41,461 nucleotides of DNA from an uncultured Flavihumibacter sp. (GCA_946482545.1 CAMLRX010000031.1:1-41461); one strand, 5' to 3'; counted from the stretch's first letter, positions 32,678-41,461 are shown. Translations and numbers: made by a program. The notes: generated by a model from the letters alone, not told the origin.

Positions 32678-34189
32678 TTAGTTTTTGGTTCTTTGTTTGG
32701 AAACGGCTTCGGCAGTAATGCTTCTTTCATCATTGCCCCAGGCCGTTCTGATGTAACTGAGTACGGAAGCCAGTTCCTCATCTTTCATGAAATGAAACGA
32801 TGGCATTTGTATTTTCCCGTTCGTGCCCTTCAGCAACAGGTTAATCAGCGCATTCTCCGCGCCATTCACTTTGGGGGAACCCGCCAGCGCGGGGAAAGTA
32901 CCCGGAACGCCCGTGCCGTCTTCTTTGTGGCAGGATGCGCAATATTGGTTGTACAATGCGATGCCGTTGCCAGCGGTGGTTGGGCCAGCGGGTGCATCTT
33001 CTTTAAGTAGTGGCGCGGTTATTTTAGCTACTTTGCTGATTCTGAGAATACGGTCGTCTGTTGAAATGGGAAATCCTTTCGATGGGTTCCAGTCGCGGTT
33101 GCTGGTGGCGATGTACACCTCTCCCGCCGGTGAAACGCATACATCGCGAAGCCTTCCAAATTTCCCGGTGAGGAATATCTTTTCGCCCGCGATGGCGGTT
33201 CCATCAGCATTTAGTTTTAACACGCGCAGACTTTGGGCTTTGAGCGTGGTGAGCAATAAACTGTTGTGCCATTCCGGAATGCTTTTTCCGACGTAAAAAT
33301 CAAGTCCTGCGGGCGCGATGGTGGGTGTCCATGCTTTTAGCGGAGGAACGGTTTGGTGTTTTTCCTGGAATGCCGCTTCCACAGGTGTTTCATGGTAGCC
33401 TTCAATTTTGGGCCAGCCGTAATTTCCTAAAGCGTGGATCAGGTTCACCTCATCATCGGAAGCTTCGCCATGTTCGGAAGTATAGAGTTGTTGCCTGGAA
33501 GAGAAGACCAGTCCCTGCATGTTGCGGAAGCCCCATGCCCACACGTAACTGCCTTTGATGGGGTTGTCGGCAGGAACGGAACCGTCGGTTTCCAGGCGAA
33601 GAATTTTGCCGTTGGGAACGGCGGTATCCTGCGCGTTGTTGTACTGGTGCGCATCACCGGTGGCCCAGTAGATTTTTCCGTCAGCGCCGATGCGCATCCT
33701 GGAGCCGTGGTGGGAACTGGAGCCGGGGATTTCCATCAGTACCAGTGGTTCGGTAAGGGTATCCTGCTTAAAGGTGTACCGCACCAATCTTGAAAAAGAA
33801 AGTGAATCGCGGCGGAACGTGTAATCTACGAATACCCAGGGATGTGTTTCCCAATCGGGGTGCAGTTCCATGCCAAGCAATCCTGCCGTGCGTTCCCGCC
33901 AGACATCAGGTATAGATAAGAGTTGTTTGCGTTCTCCGGTTTCGGGGGATATCCGGCTGATGGTGCCGCCCTGCTCCGCCACCCAGATATTGCCGTCGGC
34001 ACCGAAAGCAATGTCCCAGGGCACGTCCAGTCCGGTGGCGATGGTGGTCACACCGAGGATGGTGGAATCGAGTTGTATATTGGCGGCTGGCTTAGGTGCC
34101 GCGTCTGTTGCTTTCTCCGCTTCGTCGTTGCCGCAGGAAAACAACAGCAAGCAAATCCCCCCCAGCATATATGCCGTTAATTTTTTCAT
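32678..34189 (-). CDS. PQQ-dependent sugar dehydrogenase fused to cytochrome c (lipoprotein)
   Basis: A 503-residue protein. The signal peptide ends in a lipobox (GGICLLLFSCGND), so it should be anchored in the membrane facing the periplasm or surface. Residues about 45-370 form a GSDH-type six-blade propeller (TGLDVPWDIAFGADGNIWVA, PDWETHPWVFVDYTF, SSSHHGSRMRIGADGKIYWA, YTSEHGEASDDEVNLI). The C-terminal cytochrome c domain has CASCH (C417, C420, H421) and a distal Met (M462, MPSF). Family members oxidise aldoses to lactones, and here electrons would pass directly to the attached heme. It implies periplasmic sugar oxidation coupled to respiration. Confidence 0.88.
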   Translation of the reverse strand: MKKLTAYMLGGICLLLFSCGNDEAEKATDAAPKPAANIQLDSTILGVTTIATGLDVPWDIAFGADGNIWVAEQGGTISRISPETGERKQLLSIPDVWRERTAGLLGMELHPDWETHPWVFVDYTFRRDSLSFSRLVRYTFKQDTLTEPLVLMEIPGSSSHHGSRMRIGADGKIYWATGDAHQYNNAQDTAVPNGKILRLETDGSVPADNPIKGSYVWAWGFRNMQGLVFSSRQQLYTSEHGEASDDEVNLIHALGNYGWPKIEGYHETPVEAAFQEKHQTVPPLKAWTPTIAPAGLDFYVGKSIPEWHNSLLLTTLKAQSLRVLKLNADGTAIAGEKIFLTGKFGRLRDVCVSPAGEVYIATSNRDWNPSKGFPISTDDRILRISKVAKITAPLLKEDAPAGPTTAGNGIALYNQYCASCHKEDGTGVPGTFPALAGSPKVNGAENALINLLLKGTNGKIQMPSFHFMKDEELASVLSYIRTAWGNDERSITAEAVSKQRTKN

Positions 34190-34219
34190 CCTTGTTTCAC
34201 TATTTTTTGCGGACCTCCG

Positions 34220-35683
34220 CTATTTTTTCAGGCTCAGTTTTTCAGGCTTGGCATGGTCCGTTTGCATGGTGCGTGGCAGCCGGAATACTTCTCCCTTTCT
34301 ATTCGAAAAATACAGGTCAGATTCAGATGTTTGCCGCCCGTGGCCATCGGCCCAGAAAGCGTAAAAATCATCGTGAGCATTCACGGGTTTTCTGGGGTAA
34401 CAATGGTTACGGATACTGTTAAACGTGAGTTGTTTCTTTTGCCAGCTTTTTCCTTTGTTCGCGCTCTCCCACATTACTATTTCTCCCCCCGTATTGTAGC
34501 GCTGAGGACCATCCGTTGTTGGCCCGATGATGGTCCAGTTTCCTTTTGCATCAATGTAGAGCGAACCCATATCGTAGTTGTTGTCGGAACTGGTTACAGG
34601 TAATATTTCCCAGTTCTTCCCGGTAAACCTGGCGGTATGCCATTGTTGTGGTCCGGATTGTGGACCGGCCTCATATCCTTTGCTGGTGATGTAAAGTATA
34701 ACGGGATTTCCTTTTTTATCGAAAGCGATGTCGTTGATGTACACGTTCAGTCCTTCTTTGCTGTAATCTTTCACCAAAGCCGGGTTCTCAATATCTTTTA
34801 AGGGAAGCGTCAGTGCTTTGCCATTGGCATTGCGCCAGGTATTGCCAAAATCACTGGTGGCGACATAATACAAATTCGTTCTGTAATTCAGTCCATTCTC
34901 TCCCACTTTCACCGGGTGGTAGTTAAAGCTGGTGGCAATCTTGTTTTTCCATTGGCCGCTGGTTTGGTAATGCCCCTCTTCGATGGTGGCGATATCTTTC
35001 CATTCCCCGTATTGAACACCATCCTTACTTGTAATAAAACTGATGGTGCGCCGTGGTTTCCGTGGCTGTCCGGGAATCACCTGCCGGTCATAATGGGTGA
35101 ACAATTGGAGAAAGCCGTTGCCTTTGCTGTACCAGGCCTGGAGGTACGAGAAATTATCGAAAGGAACTGTTTTTCCCTGCTCTTTTCTGGTGGGTTCAAC
35201 GCGTTCAAATGAACTGATATCATAAGGCTTCACGCTGCGGTGCATATACGACGGGCTTTCCGTTCCATGTGAGGTAGAGAAAAGCCAGATATAACCCTGC
35301 GCGTCAATATTCAGCACCGGGTTATCGTGCGCGTCATTGGTATTTTTGTCCATGACCACCACCGGGCGCGGGACCATTCCGGTGGTATGGTCGTAATAGG
35401 AGACGGTATGCAATAAGGTTTTTCCCGCTTTATCGGTACCGCCGTAGCAGAAGAAAGTTTTGTTTACTTCCCGCGCGTACACCGAAAACGGGTAATGGTT
35501 GGCGGGATAGGTAGCAAGCCCGCCGCTGTATTTGAATACATATTCATCGTTACTGGGCTGGTTGGCGTACCAGATGCCCCTGTAACCATCATCTACCTTA
35601 TTGAGTGTGATCACAGTATCTTTCATGTTACCCGTTGGTTGAACGGGTAACATGAAGATGGCTGCTGCGAGTACTTGTATCAT
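34220..35683 (-). CDS. BNR-4 repeat family secreted protein
   Basis: A 487-residue protein with a short hydrophobic N-terminus that is probably a signal peptide (MIQVLAAAIFMLPVQPTGNM). It contains the BNR_4 propeller pattern: GYRGIWYANQPSNDEYVFKY, SRPVVVMDK-like turns, HDNPVLNIDAQGYIWLFSTS, and SDFGNTWRNANGK (Asp-box-like). Members of this domain group include polysaccharide lyases and sialidase-like proteins, but many have no tested activity. Here it lies directly after SusD and is the likely surface glycan-processing or binding partner. Gaps are 6 bases to SusD and 30 to the dehydrogenase. Substrate unknown. Confidence 0.75.
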   Translation of the reverse strand: MIQVLAAAIFMLPVQPTGNMKDTVITLNKVDDGYRGIWYANQPSNDEYVFKYSGGLATYPANHYPFSVYAREVNKTFFCYGGTDKAGKTLLHTVSYYDHTTGMVPRPVVVMDKNTNDAHDNPVLNIDAQGYIWLFSTSHGTESPSYMHRSVKPYDISSFERVEPTRKEQGKTVPFDNFSYLQAWYSKGNGFLQLFTHYDRQVIPGQPRKPRRTISFITSKDGVQYGEWKDIATIEEGHYQTSGQWKNKIATSFNYHPVKVGENGLNYRTNLYYVATSDFGNTWRNANGKALTLPLKDIENPALVKDYSKEGLNVYINDIAFDKKGNPVILYITSKGYEAGPQSGPQQWHTARFTGKNWEILPVTSSDNNYDMGSLYIDAKGNWTIIGPTTDGPQRYNTGGEIVMWESANKGKSWQKKQLTFNSIRNHCYPRKPVNAHDDFYAFWADGHGRQTSESDLYFSNRKGEVFRLPRTMQTDHAKPEKLSLKK

Positions 35684-35689
35684 AAACTA

Positions 35690-37159
35690 CTAATCGTAAT
35701 CAGGATTCTGATAGATTTTTTCCGGGTTGATATCGATCTGGGATTGAGGGATGGGGAAGACCAGCATGTGTGCTTCAATGTCTGAACCGTGTGCTGTCAT
35801 CACGTCCAGGGCACGACCAGTACGTACCAGGTCGAACCAGCGGTGTCCTTCAAAAGCGAGTTCCACCCTTCTTTCCTGTTCTATAGCCAGGCGGAATTCC
35901 GCCTGATTGGCCACACGTAAAGCGGGATTGGTATTGTTGCTGGTTTTATCGGCAAGCCCGGCACGTCCCCTGATGTCATTCAGGTAATCGAAAGCGGGTC
36001 CATCTGCCACATAACCGATTTCATTCAGGGCTTCAGCATACATCAGCAATACATCGGCATAACGGAGCACCGGCCAGTTGTTGTCGGCATCGTTCGCCTG
36101 AAAAGGCACGTCCAGGTATTTTTTGGTGTATTTGGCGGCCACGAAATTACCGTTGCTGGTGTAACCGCTGGCCATGGAAATGTTCTTACGCAGATCGCCT
36201 GCTTCGTAAGCGTTTTCCATATCCTGGGTGGGGATATTAAAGCCAAGTCCGGCGCCCACAATAGAAACAATGACTCCCGAGCCGCGGGGCGCGAACTGGT
36301 TGGTGAACGGGCTGCCTTCAACAGGTGTCATTCCTTTTTTAAACTGTACATCGAAGATGGATTCGCGGTGGTTCTCATTCGTTACTTTGAAAACATCGGC
36401 ATAGTTGGGCAGGATCATGTACATATTCTGTGGTACCAGGTCGATCACTTCTTTCAGTTTCTGCGCCGCGAGCGGGAATTGTTTCGTAGTGAGGTACACT
36501 TTACCCATCAAGGCTTTCGCTGCGCCGGAAGTAGCCCTGCCGATGTCAACGCCGGTATAACGGATGGAAAGTACATTTTCTGCATCTTTCAGATCGGAGA
36601 TGATCTGCGCATATACATTGGCTGTGGTTTCCCTTCCGTATTCGTAGCCTTCTTCCGGGCTGCGGATTTCTTTTGTAACGAGGGGAATATCGCCGAAGGT
36701 ACGCACCAGGTTAAAGTACATGAGTGCGCGGAGAAATTTCAATTCTCCTTTGTAGCGGTCCTTCAGGGTCTGGTCCATGGTAACGGCGTCTATCCTGTCC
36801 AATACAATATTACACTGCTGGATACCGCGGTAGGTATCGCCCCACATACTGGCCAATAATGTATTGTTGGACTGGTTACTGAAGACATCGATCTCCACTA
36901 CGTTCAGACCGGTTTGCACGTCTTCGATCCAGGAGTTATCGGAGCGCACGTCTCCGATTTCGTGGATGGCGGAAAAATACTGGCCGGTGTATTGTAAAGA
37001 GCCGTAAGCCGCGTTCACCGCCACGGCCATATCCGCTGCTGTTTTATAGAAGTTTACGGTATTGTTCTGTGAAATGGGCGCACGGTCGATGAAATCTTTA
37101 CTGCATCCCGCCAGAGCCGCGGAGAGCAGTAAGGAAGAATATATGATAGTACGTTTCAT
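35690..37159 (-). CDS. RagB/SusD family outer-membrane lipoprotein
   Basis: A 489-residue protein. The signal peptide ends with a lipobox (SAALAGCSKDF, Cys at about 19). The N-terminal SusD-like domain (FIDRAPISQNNTVNFYKTAA, LKFLRALMYFNLVRTFGDIP) and the C-terminal RagB part (LNDIRGRAGL, IEQERRVELAFEGHRWFDLV) are both intact. SusD-like proteins sit on the cell surface as the lid of the SusC transporter and bind glycan. It follows SusC with a 17-base gap in the usual order, so the two form one import complex for the locus substrate. Confidence 0.95.
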   Translation of the reverse strand: MKRTIIYSSLLLSAALAGCSKDFIDRAPISQNNTVNFYKTAADMAVAVNAAYGSLQYTGQYFSAIHEIGDVRSDNSWIEDVQTGLNVVEIDVFSNQSNNTLLASMWGDTYRGIQQCNIVLDRIDAVTMDQTLKDRYKGELKFLRALMYFNLVRTFGDIPLVTKEIRSPEEGYEYGRETTANVYAQIISDLKDAENVLSIRYTGVDIGRATSGAAKALMGKVYLTTKQFPLAAQKLKEVIDLVPQNMYMILPNYADVFKVTNENHRESIFDVQFKKGMTPVEGSPFTNQFAPRGSGVIVSIVGAGLGFNIPTQDMENAYEAGDLRKNISMASGYTSNGNFVAAKYTKKYLDVPFQANDADNNWPVLRYADVLLMYAEALNEIGYVADGPAFDYLNDIRGRAGLADKTSNNTNPALRVANQAEFRLAIEQERRVELAFEGHRWFDLVRTGRALDVMTAHGSDIEAHMLVFPIPQSQIDINPEKIYQNPDYD

Positions 37160-37176
37160 GTTAATCCTTTTTAAGT

Positions 37177-40100
37177 TTAGAAGCCGAGGTTGAATCCGAA
37201 AGTGAAGGTGCGGGCCACGGGATAACCGCCGTAATCCACACCGGGTGCAGTTGCGCTGGAGCCTACATTGCTGATCTCCGGATTGTACCCGATGTAATCG
37301 GTTTTGGTGAAGGCGTTCTGCACACTTCCGTAGAAGCGGATGCTTTTCGCGCCGATCTTCGATACCAGTTTCTCACTGAAAGTATAACCGAGCGCGATGT
37401 TGCGTATTCTCCAGAAAGAACCATCTTCAATGAACACGGAAGAGATGTTGGCGCTTGCGTTGCTGCTGGTGTAACGTGCGAGATCCCTGTTCAGGCGTGG
37501 GGTTTTGCCATCGCCCGGATCGGCTTCGGAGCGCCAGGCATTCTCGTAAGAAGCGGCGAGAGAGTTGCCCGTACCTGCGTAGTTGGAATAGAAGCGACGA
37601 CCGAGGTTCATGATCTCAAAACCCTGAACGCCCTGTACCATTACGCTGAGGTCAAAATTGTTGTAAGAGAAACTGTTGGTAAGTCCCCAGGTGAAATCCG
37701 GAAGTGAACTACCAAGCACCGTTCTGTCGGCAGTAGACAATTCTCCATCACCATTCACGTCTCTGAAACGAAGGTGCCCTGGTTTGGAATCGGCGAAACT
37801 TGGGTTCTCGTCTATTTCCTTCTGGTTCTGGAAAACACCGATCACATCGTAGCCGAAGAAGGCGCCGAGTTCACCGCCAATCTGGGTGATATGACTGTTG
37901 TTGATCTGGTAGCTGGCATACACAGGCGCACCGCCAGGTCCGAGTTCCAGTACTTCATTTTTGTTGAAGGAAATATTAAAATCGGTATTCCATTTGAAGG
38001 CATTCACCAGGTTTTTAGTGTTCAACGTGAATTCAAAACCGTGGTTCTTTACTTTACCGATGTTTTGCGTGGCATTGGGGAAGCCCGTTACCAAAGGCGT
38101 TTGCACGTCCAGCAGCAGGTCGGAAGTTCTTTTATCGTAATAATCTACCGCGAGTGCGATACGGTTATCGAAAACACCGATTTCCACGCCTGCATCGAAC
38201 TGGTTGTTGCGCTCCCAACCCAGGTTGGCGTTGGCGAAAGTGCTTGGACGCACACCGTTCACGATAGCGCCAGAACCAGACCCGAAGATGTAATTCTGCC
38301 CTGTCATCAGACCAATATGTTCATAGTTGCCGATAAAGTTGTTACCGGTAACGCCGTAGCTGGTGCGCAGTTTCAGTTCACTCAGCCAGGCGATGTTCTG
38401 CATAAAATCTTCCTGTGAAATGCGCCATCCGAGTGAAACGGAGGGGAATACGCCCCATTTGTTATCAGCGCCGAATCTGGAGGATCCGTCGCGTCTGATG
38501 GTGGCCGTGAGCAGGTATTTGTTGTCGTAACTATAGTTGGCACGGGCCAGGTAGGAAAGCAGGGTCCACTGCTGGATATCTGAGCTTCCGCCGTTTACCA
38601 CACCCGCGTTGATGGTTTGCACGAGATCGTTGGGGAAGTTGGTAGCAGACACCATGTTGCTCTGGAACTCCTCCTGCTGCGCGGTATAACCCACCACTGC
38701 ATTCACGGCATGTGCACCAAACCGTTTGTTGTAATTCAGCGTCAGCTCCGTTAACCAGTTTACATTCTCCGTAGAGGTAGCTGAACCGGAAGGAATTTGT
38801 GGTGGCGCAGCGCCATCCCTGCCGATCACGGATGGAATGAAGGTTCTGTTTCTGCTGGAGGCGAGGTCCACGCCCACCATGGTTTTAAACTTGAGGTCTT
38901 TGTACAGTTCGATTTCCGCGAAGCTGGTACCGAGCAAACGGAAGCGGTTGAATTTATTCACTTTCTCCAGGGCTACTTTTACGGGGTTCTCCACACTGCT
39001 GAAGCCGTTGCCCAACGCGCGTGCCGTGGTGTACGTGCCATCGGGATTGTAAACAGGGAGATGCGGTGGTATAAGCAATGCAGAAAGAATAACGGCGCCT
39101 GTGGTCCAGTGACCCTCAGCGTCACTTACATTGCTGGTGGTGTAGGAAGGCGTGATGTTGGCGCCTACTTTTATCCTTTTGGACAGTTCTGATTCGATGT
39201 TCAGTTTGAAGGAATACCTTTTGAAATCGGAACCGATCACCACCCCATCCTGGTCGAGGTAACCTGCGGAAAGGTAATACTTCGTTTTGTCGTTACCGCC
39301 TGAGAAGCTCAACTGGTAGTTGCGCATGGGCGCGGAGCGGAAGATTTCATCCTGCCAATCGGTGCCTTTGCCCATCGTGGAGGGATCGGCTGTGAAAGCA
39401 GGAATATTGTACAGTGCGCTATTCCGCACACTGTTGGGATCGCTGGCGGAACCACCACGGTCTATCCATCCGTTGTTGCGGGTTTCGTTGATGTATTTGC
39501 CAAAACCTTCAGCATCGAGCAGTTCAATTTTTTTGGCTACTTCCTGGATACCGGTATAGGCATCGAAGTTAATTCTTGACACACCGGATTTTCCGGATTT
39601 GGTGGTAATGATCACCACGCCGTTGGAACCACGTGAACCATAGATCGCGGTAGCCGAAGCATCTTTTAGTATCTGGATGGATTCAATATCGTTGGGACTG
39701 ATGGTATTGAGCGGATTGTTCAACTGGTTGTAATCGTTGGTAACGGGAAATCCGTCGATCACATACAGCGGTTCGTTACCCGCAGTTACAGAACCGGCAC
39801 CGCGTACCCTTACGGAAACGCCGCCACCAGGTGAACCGGAAGCCTGTGACACCTGAACACCTGCGGCCAGACCGGCCATGGCGGCATCAATGGTGGTCAC
39901 CACCTGATCTTTCAGTTTCTGGGAGGAGATGGTGGCGATGGAACCGGTCACATCTTTACGTTGTTGTGTGCCGTAACCAACCACCACAACGGCTTTCAGG
40001 TTGCTGTCTTCTTCTTTCAGCACCACCACAATATCTGCGGCTGAAGCGGCGGTGAATTCTTTCTGTATATAACCGGTGTAAGAAACAACAATTACCGCGT

Positions 40101-40635
40101 CATCGGGAACACCAGTGAGGGAGAAAACGCCATCGGCATCGGAAACGGTCATTTTATTTGCGCCTTTCACGCGGATGGTGGCGCCGGGGAGGGGTTCATT
40201 TTTTTCGTTGAGCACCTTTCCTTTTACATCGGCCAGCGGGGCCAGTTCAGTTTTGGGGGCAACAGGAGTTTCCACTTTCTTGTTCACCACAATCGTTTTG
40301 TTGTCGATCGTGTATGTGAAAGGTTGGTTGCGGAAAGCTTCTTCCAGCGCCTGTTTCAAGGGTGTATTTTTCAGGTCTAAAGTAACGGACTTCGCCTTCC
40401 GGAGATCGTTGTAGCGGTAAAAAAAGAAATGACCGCTCTGGTTCCCGATAATGGAAAGCGCCTTCTCGAGCGACATATTCTTAGCAGAGAGATTGATGTT
40501 CTGCGAAAAACTTTTTGCGCTGAGCTGAAGGCAGCCAATAAACAAAAGAATTGCAGTGAGTTTCATGGAAAGAACCGTTTGCTTGGGTAAACGCCCGGAA
40601 ACAGCAGGGCGCCTGCCATTAGAAATTAATAGCAT
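37177..40635 (-). CDS. SusC/RagA TonB-linked outer-membrane transporter with STN domain
   Basis: A 1152-residue protein, first gene of the operon. After a signal peptide (MKLTAILLFIGCLQLSAKSF) comes an STN domain (NINLSAKNMSLEKALSIIGN), which in this class touches a FecR anti-sigma factor. A carboxypeptidase-like domain (LPGATIRVKGANKMTVSDAD) follows. The plug starts VVVGYGTQQRKDVTGSIATI and contains VSQASGSPGGGVSVRVRGAG and IEILKDASATAIYGSRGSNG-type motifs. The 22-strand barrel follows and ends in FGFNLGF. It imports a glycan with energy from TonB. The truncated fecR lies 187 bases upstream on the same strand, so it is probably controlled by an ECF sigma/FecR switch. Confidence 0.95.
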   Translation of the reverse strand: MLLISNGRRPAVSGRLPKQTVLSMKLTAILLFIGCLQLSAKSFSQNINLSAKNMSLEKALSIIGNQSGHFFFYRYNDLRKAKSVTLDLKNTPLKQALEEAFRNQPFTYTIDNKTIVVNKKVETPVAPKTELAPLADVKGKVLNEKNEPLPGATIRVKGANKMTVSDADGVFSLTGVPDDAVIVVSYTGYIQKEFTAASAADIVVVLKEEDSNLKAVVVVGYGTQQRKDVTGSIATISSQKLKDQVVTTIDAAMAGLAAGVQVSQASGSPGGGVSVRVRGAGSVTAGNEPLYVIDGFPVTNDYNQLNNPLNTISPNDIESIQILKDASATAIYGSRGSNGVVIITTKSGKSGVSRINFDAYTGIQEVAKKIELLDAEGFGKYINETRNNGWIDRGGSASDPNSVRNSALYNIPAFTADPSTMGKGTDWQDEIFRSAPMRNYQLSFSGGNDKTKYYLSAGYLDQDGVVIGSDFKRYSFKLNIESELSKRIKVGANITPSYTTSNVSDAEGHWTTGAVILSALLIPPHLPVYNPDGTYTTARALGNGFSSVENPVKVALEKVNKFNRFRLLGTSFAEIELYKDLKFKTMVGVDLASSRNRTFIPSVIGRDGAAPPQIPSGSATSTENVNWLTELTLNYNKRFGAHAVNAVVGYTAQQEEFQSNMVSATNFPNDLVQTINAGVVNGGSSDIQQWTLLSYLARANYSYDNKYLLTATIRRDGSSRFGADNKWGVFPSVSLGWRISQEDFMQNIAWLSELKLRTSYGVTGNNFIGNYEHIGLMTGQNYIFGSGSGAIVNGVRPSTFANANLGWERNNQFDAGVEIGVFDNRIALAVDYYDKRTSDLLLDVQTPLVTGFPNATQNIGKVKNHGFEFTLNTKNLVNAFKWNTDFNISFNKNEVLELGPGGAPVYASYQINNSHITQIGGELGAFFGYDVIGVFQNQKEIDENPSFADSKPGHLRFRDVNGDGELSTADRTVLGSSLPDFTWGLTNSFSYNNFDLSVMVQGVQGFEIMNLGRRFYSNYAGTGNSLAASYENAWRSEADPGDGKTPRLNRDLARYTSSNASANISSVFIEDGSFWRIRNIALGYTFSEKLVSKIGAKSIRFYGSVQNAFTKTDYIGYNPEISNVGSSATAPGVDYGGYPVARTFTFGFNLGF

Positions 40636-40699
40636 ACATTTGTACAGTTTGGATTAATGACTGAATTTCCTCGACAGATTTACAGGAACCGATCCAGAC

Positions 40700-40713
40700 A
40701 GTCCGTACGGACT
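40700..40713. promoter_or_regulatory. Perfect palindrome upstream of susC
   Basis: AGTCCGTACGGACT is a 14-base perfect palindrome, 65 bases before the susC ATG. It is in the right place to be an operator or the upstream part of the ECF-controlled promoter of the whole operon. No TAnnTTTG box is seen in this region, which fits use of an alternative sigma factor. Confidence 0.4.
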
Positions 40714-40822
40714 CAAACCGGTTGTGTTGGTAGCACTTCCGGTTTTTTTTTGGAAAGGTTCAACTGGCTCAGGTTGGTGTTGTATTCATTTCGGCAGTGG
40801 TTTGGTTTGGTTAAAAATGTGG

Positions 40823-41461
40823 TTATTCACCCACGATGATCTTTCTACCCTCTATATGACATTTTACATTGTTCAGTTCCAGGATTCGCAGCACTTCCTG
40901 CACGTTTTCACTTCTGTTCAGTTTTCCTACAAACACATCATCGGTTACACGTCCCCGGTATTCCACTTCCACATCGTACCACCTGGCCACCTGGTGCATG
41001 ATGGTTTCAAGGTCAACTTTGTTGAAGATGAAGAGGCCGTTCTTCCAGGCCACCACTTCTTCCACATTGGCTTCCGCCACCGTAATACCCGGTTTACCCT
41101 GCACCAATAAAGACTGCTGCCCCGGTACCAGCATTTTATGTTCTGAAGCAAAAGCGGCGCTCACTTTCACGCTTCCTTCCAGCAAAGTGGTTTTTACAGC
41201 ATGCTCTTCTTTGTAGGTATTGATGTTGAAATGCGTACCCAGGACTTCAATGGTTTGCGCTGCAGACTGCACACGGAAAGGCATTTTTTTATTGGCGGCC
41301 ACTTCAAAATAAGCTTCTCCTTCCAGTTCAACTTTTCTTTCATTCCCCGTGAATGTGGTGGGGAAACGAAGCACGGTAGCGGCGTTCAGCCATACTTTGG
41401 TACCATCGGGCAAGGTAAGTTTGTACTGTCCTCCGCGCGGTGTATTGATGGTATTGAATAC
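40823..41461 (-). CDS. FecR-family anti-sigma factor, 5' part outside the window
   Basis: The minus-strand frame is open to the window edge, so the N-terminal helix and membrane segment are missing. The visible part holds the FecR domain (NTPRGGQYKLTLPDGTKVWL, LNAATVLRFPTTF, GEAYFEVA, VLGTHFNINTYKEE, TLLEGSVKV) and the C-terminal STN-like part (DLETIMHQVARWYDVEVEYR) ending at TAG 40823. FecR proteins sit in the inner membrane, hold an ECF sigma factor and receive a signal from the STN domain of a SusC/FecA-type transporter when substrate binds. The adjacent susC has that STN domain, so the pair should form one signalling unit. The sigma gene is probably just upstream, beyond the window. Confidence 0.93.
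   Translation of the reverse strand, partial: VFNTINTPRGGQYKLTLPDGTKVWLNAATVLRFPTTFTGNERKVELEGEAYFEVAANKKMPFRVQSAAQTIEVLGTHFNINTYKEEHAVKTTLLEGSVKVSAAFASEHKMLVPGQQSLLVQGKPGITVAEANVEEVVAWKNGLFIFNKVDLETIMHQVARWYDVEVEYRGRVTDDVFVGKLNRSENVQEVLRILELNNVKCHIEGRKIIVGE

Noticed and set aside
1..41461. CRISPR array, rRNA, tRNA, intact insertion sequence or prophage genes
   Set aside because: No regularly spaced repeats, no rRNA-like stretches, no tRNA cloverleaf other than in tmRNA, and no intact transposase or structural phage genes were seen by eye.

Overview
The window looks like chromosome of a Bacteroidota bacterium, most likely Chitinophagaceae or a close relative. The signs are a SusC/SusD pair with an STN-type SusC next to a FecR anti-sigma gene, LytS/LytTR two-component genes, a TlpA/DUF4369 thioredoxin protein, a remnant of a type IX secretion sorting domain, several exact TAnnTTTG promoter boxes, and a tmRNA with a tag ending YAMAA. 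The family placement is inference.

Left part (1-2400): the end of a GT2 glycosyltransferase gene and a GT4 glycosyltransferase gene, then tmRNA (ssrA) with its own promoter and terminator. The 3' side of ssrA (2397-4745) is a decay zone. It holds a gutted site-specific serine recombinase, a frameshifted AraC-type regulator, an intact GC-rich Crp-like regulator, and two gene fragments that share a reading frame and a stop codon. This is what an old, eroded integration at the tmRNA locus would leave.

Middle part (4745-10700): small, poorly known genes. These are a protein with a CxxxCC cluster, a CHENW/CxxC membrane protein, a DUF3592-type gene broken by one missing base, a DUF2071 protein, a lipoprotein and a secreted protein with a polyproline tail. 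A gene-poor 1.3-kb stretch follows, with several perfect hairpins, a strong minus-strand terminator and two small minus-strand ORFs.

Housekeeping and signalling part (10700-22745): a TlpA-like thioredoxin protein and a LytS/LytTR two-component pair in one operon, a frameshifted T9SS cargo relic, a DUF1801-zinc ribbon-HhH fusion, a P-type cation ATPase, cytochrome bd oxidase (cydA, cydB), a Crp/Fnr regulator followed by an FNR-box-like palindrome, a pirin, and a degenerate receiver protein.

Right part (22729-41461): eleven tightly packed minus-strand genes read leftward from SusC: SusC, SusD, BNR_4 protein, sugar dehydrogenase-cytochrome c lipoprotein, atypical Nramp-fold transporter, epimerase/dehydratase, DapA-like aldolase, beta-propeller protein, GH20 hexosaminidase, M20 deacylase and Gfo/Idh oxidoreductase. 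Upstream lies a truncated fecR. The set reads as a polysaccharide utilisation locus controlled by an ECF sigma/FecR switch. It would bind a HexNAc-containing glycan at the surface, cut it with GH20, then deacylate, oxidise and cleave the sugar. The substrate is unknown. The Nramp-like carrier without the usual metal ligands and the lysine-less epimerase make it the most interesting system in the window.
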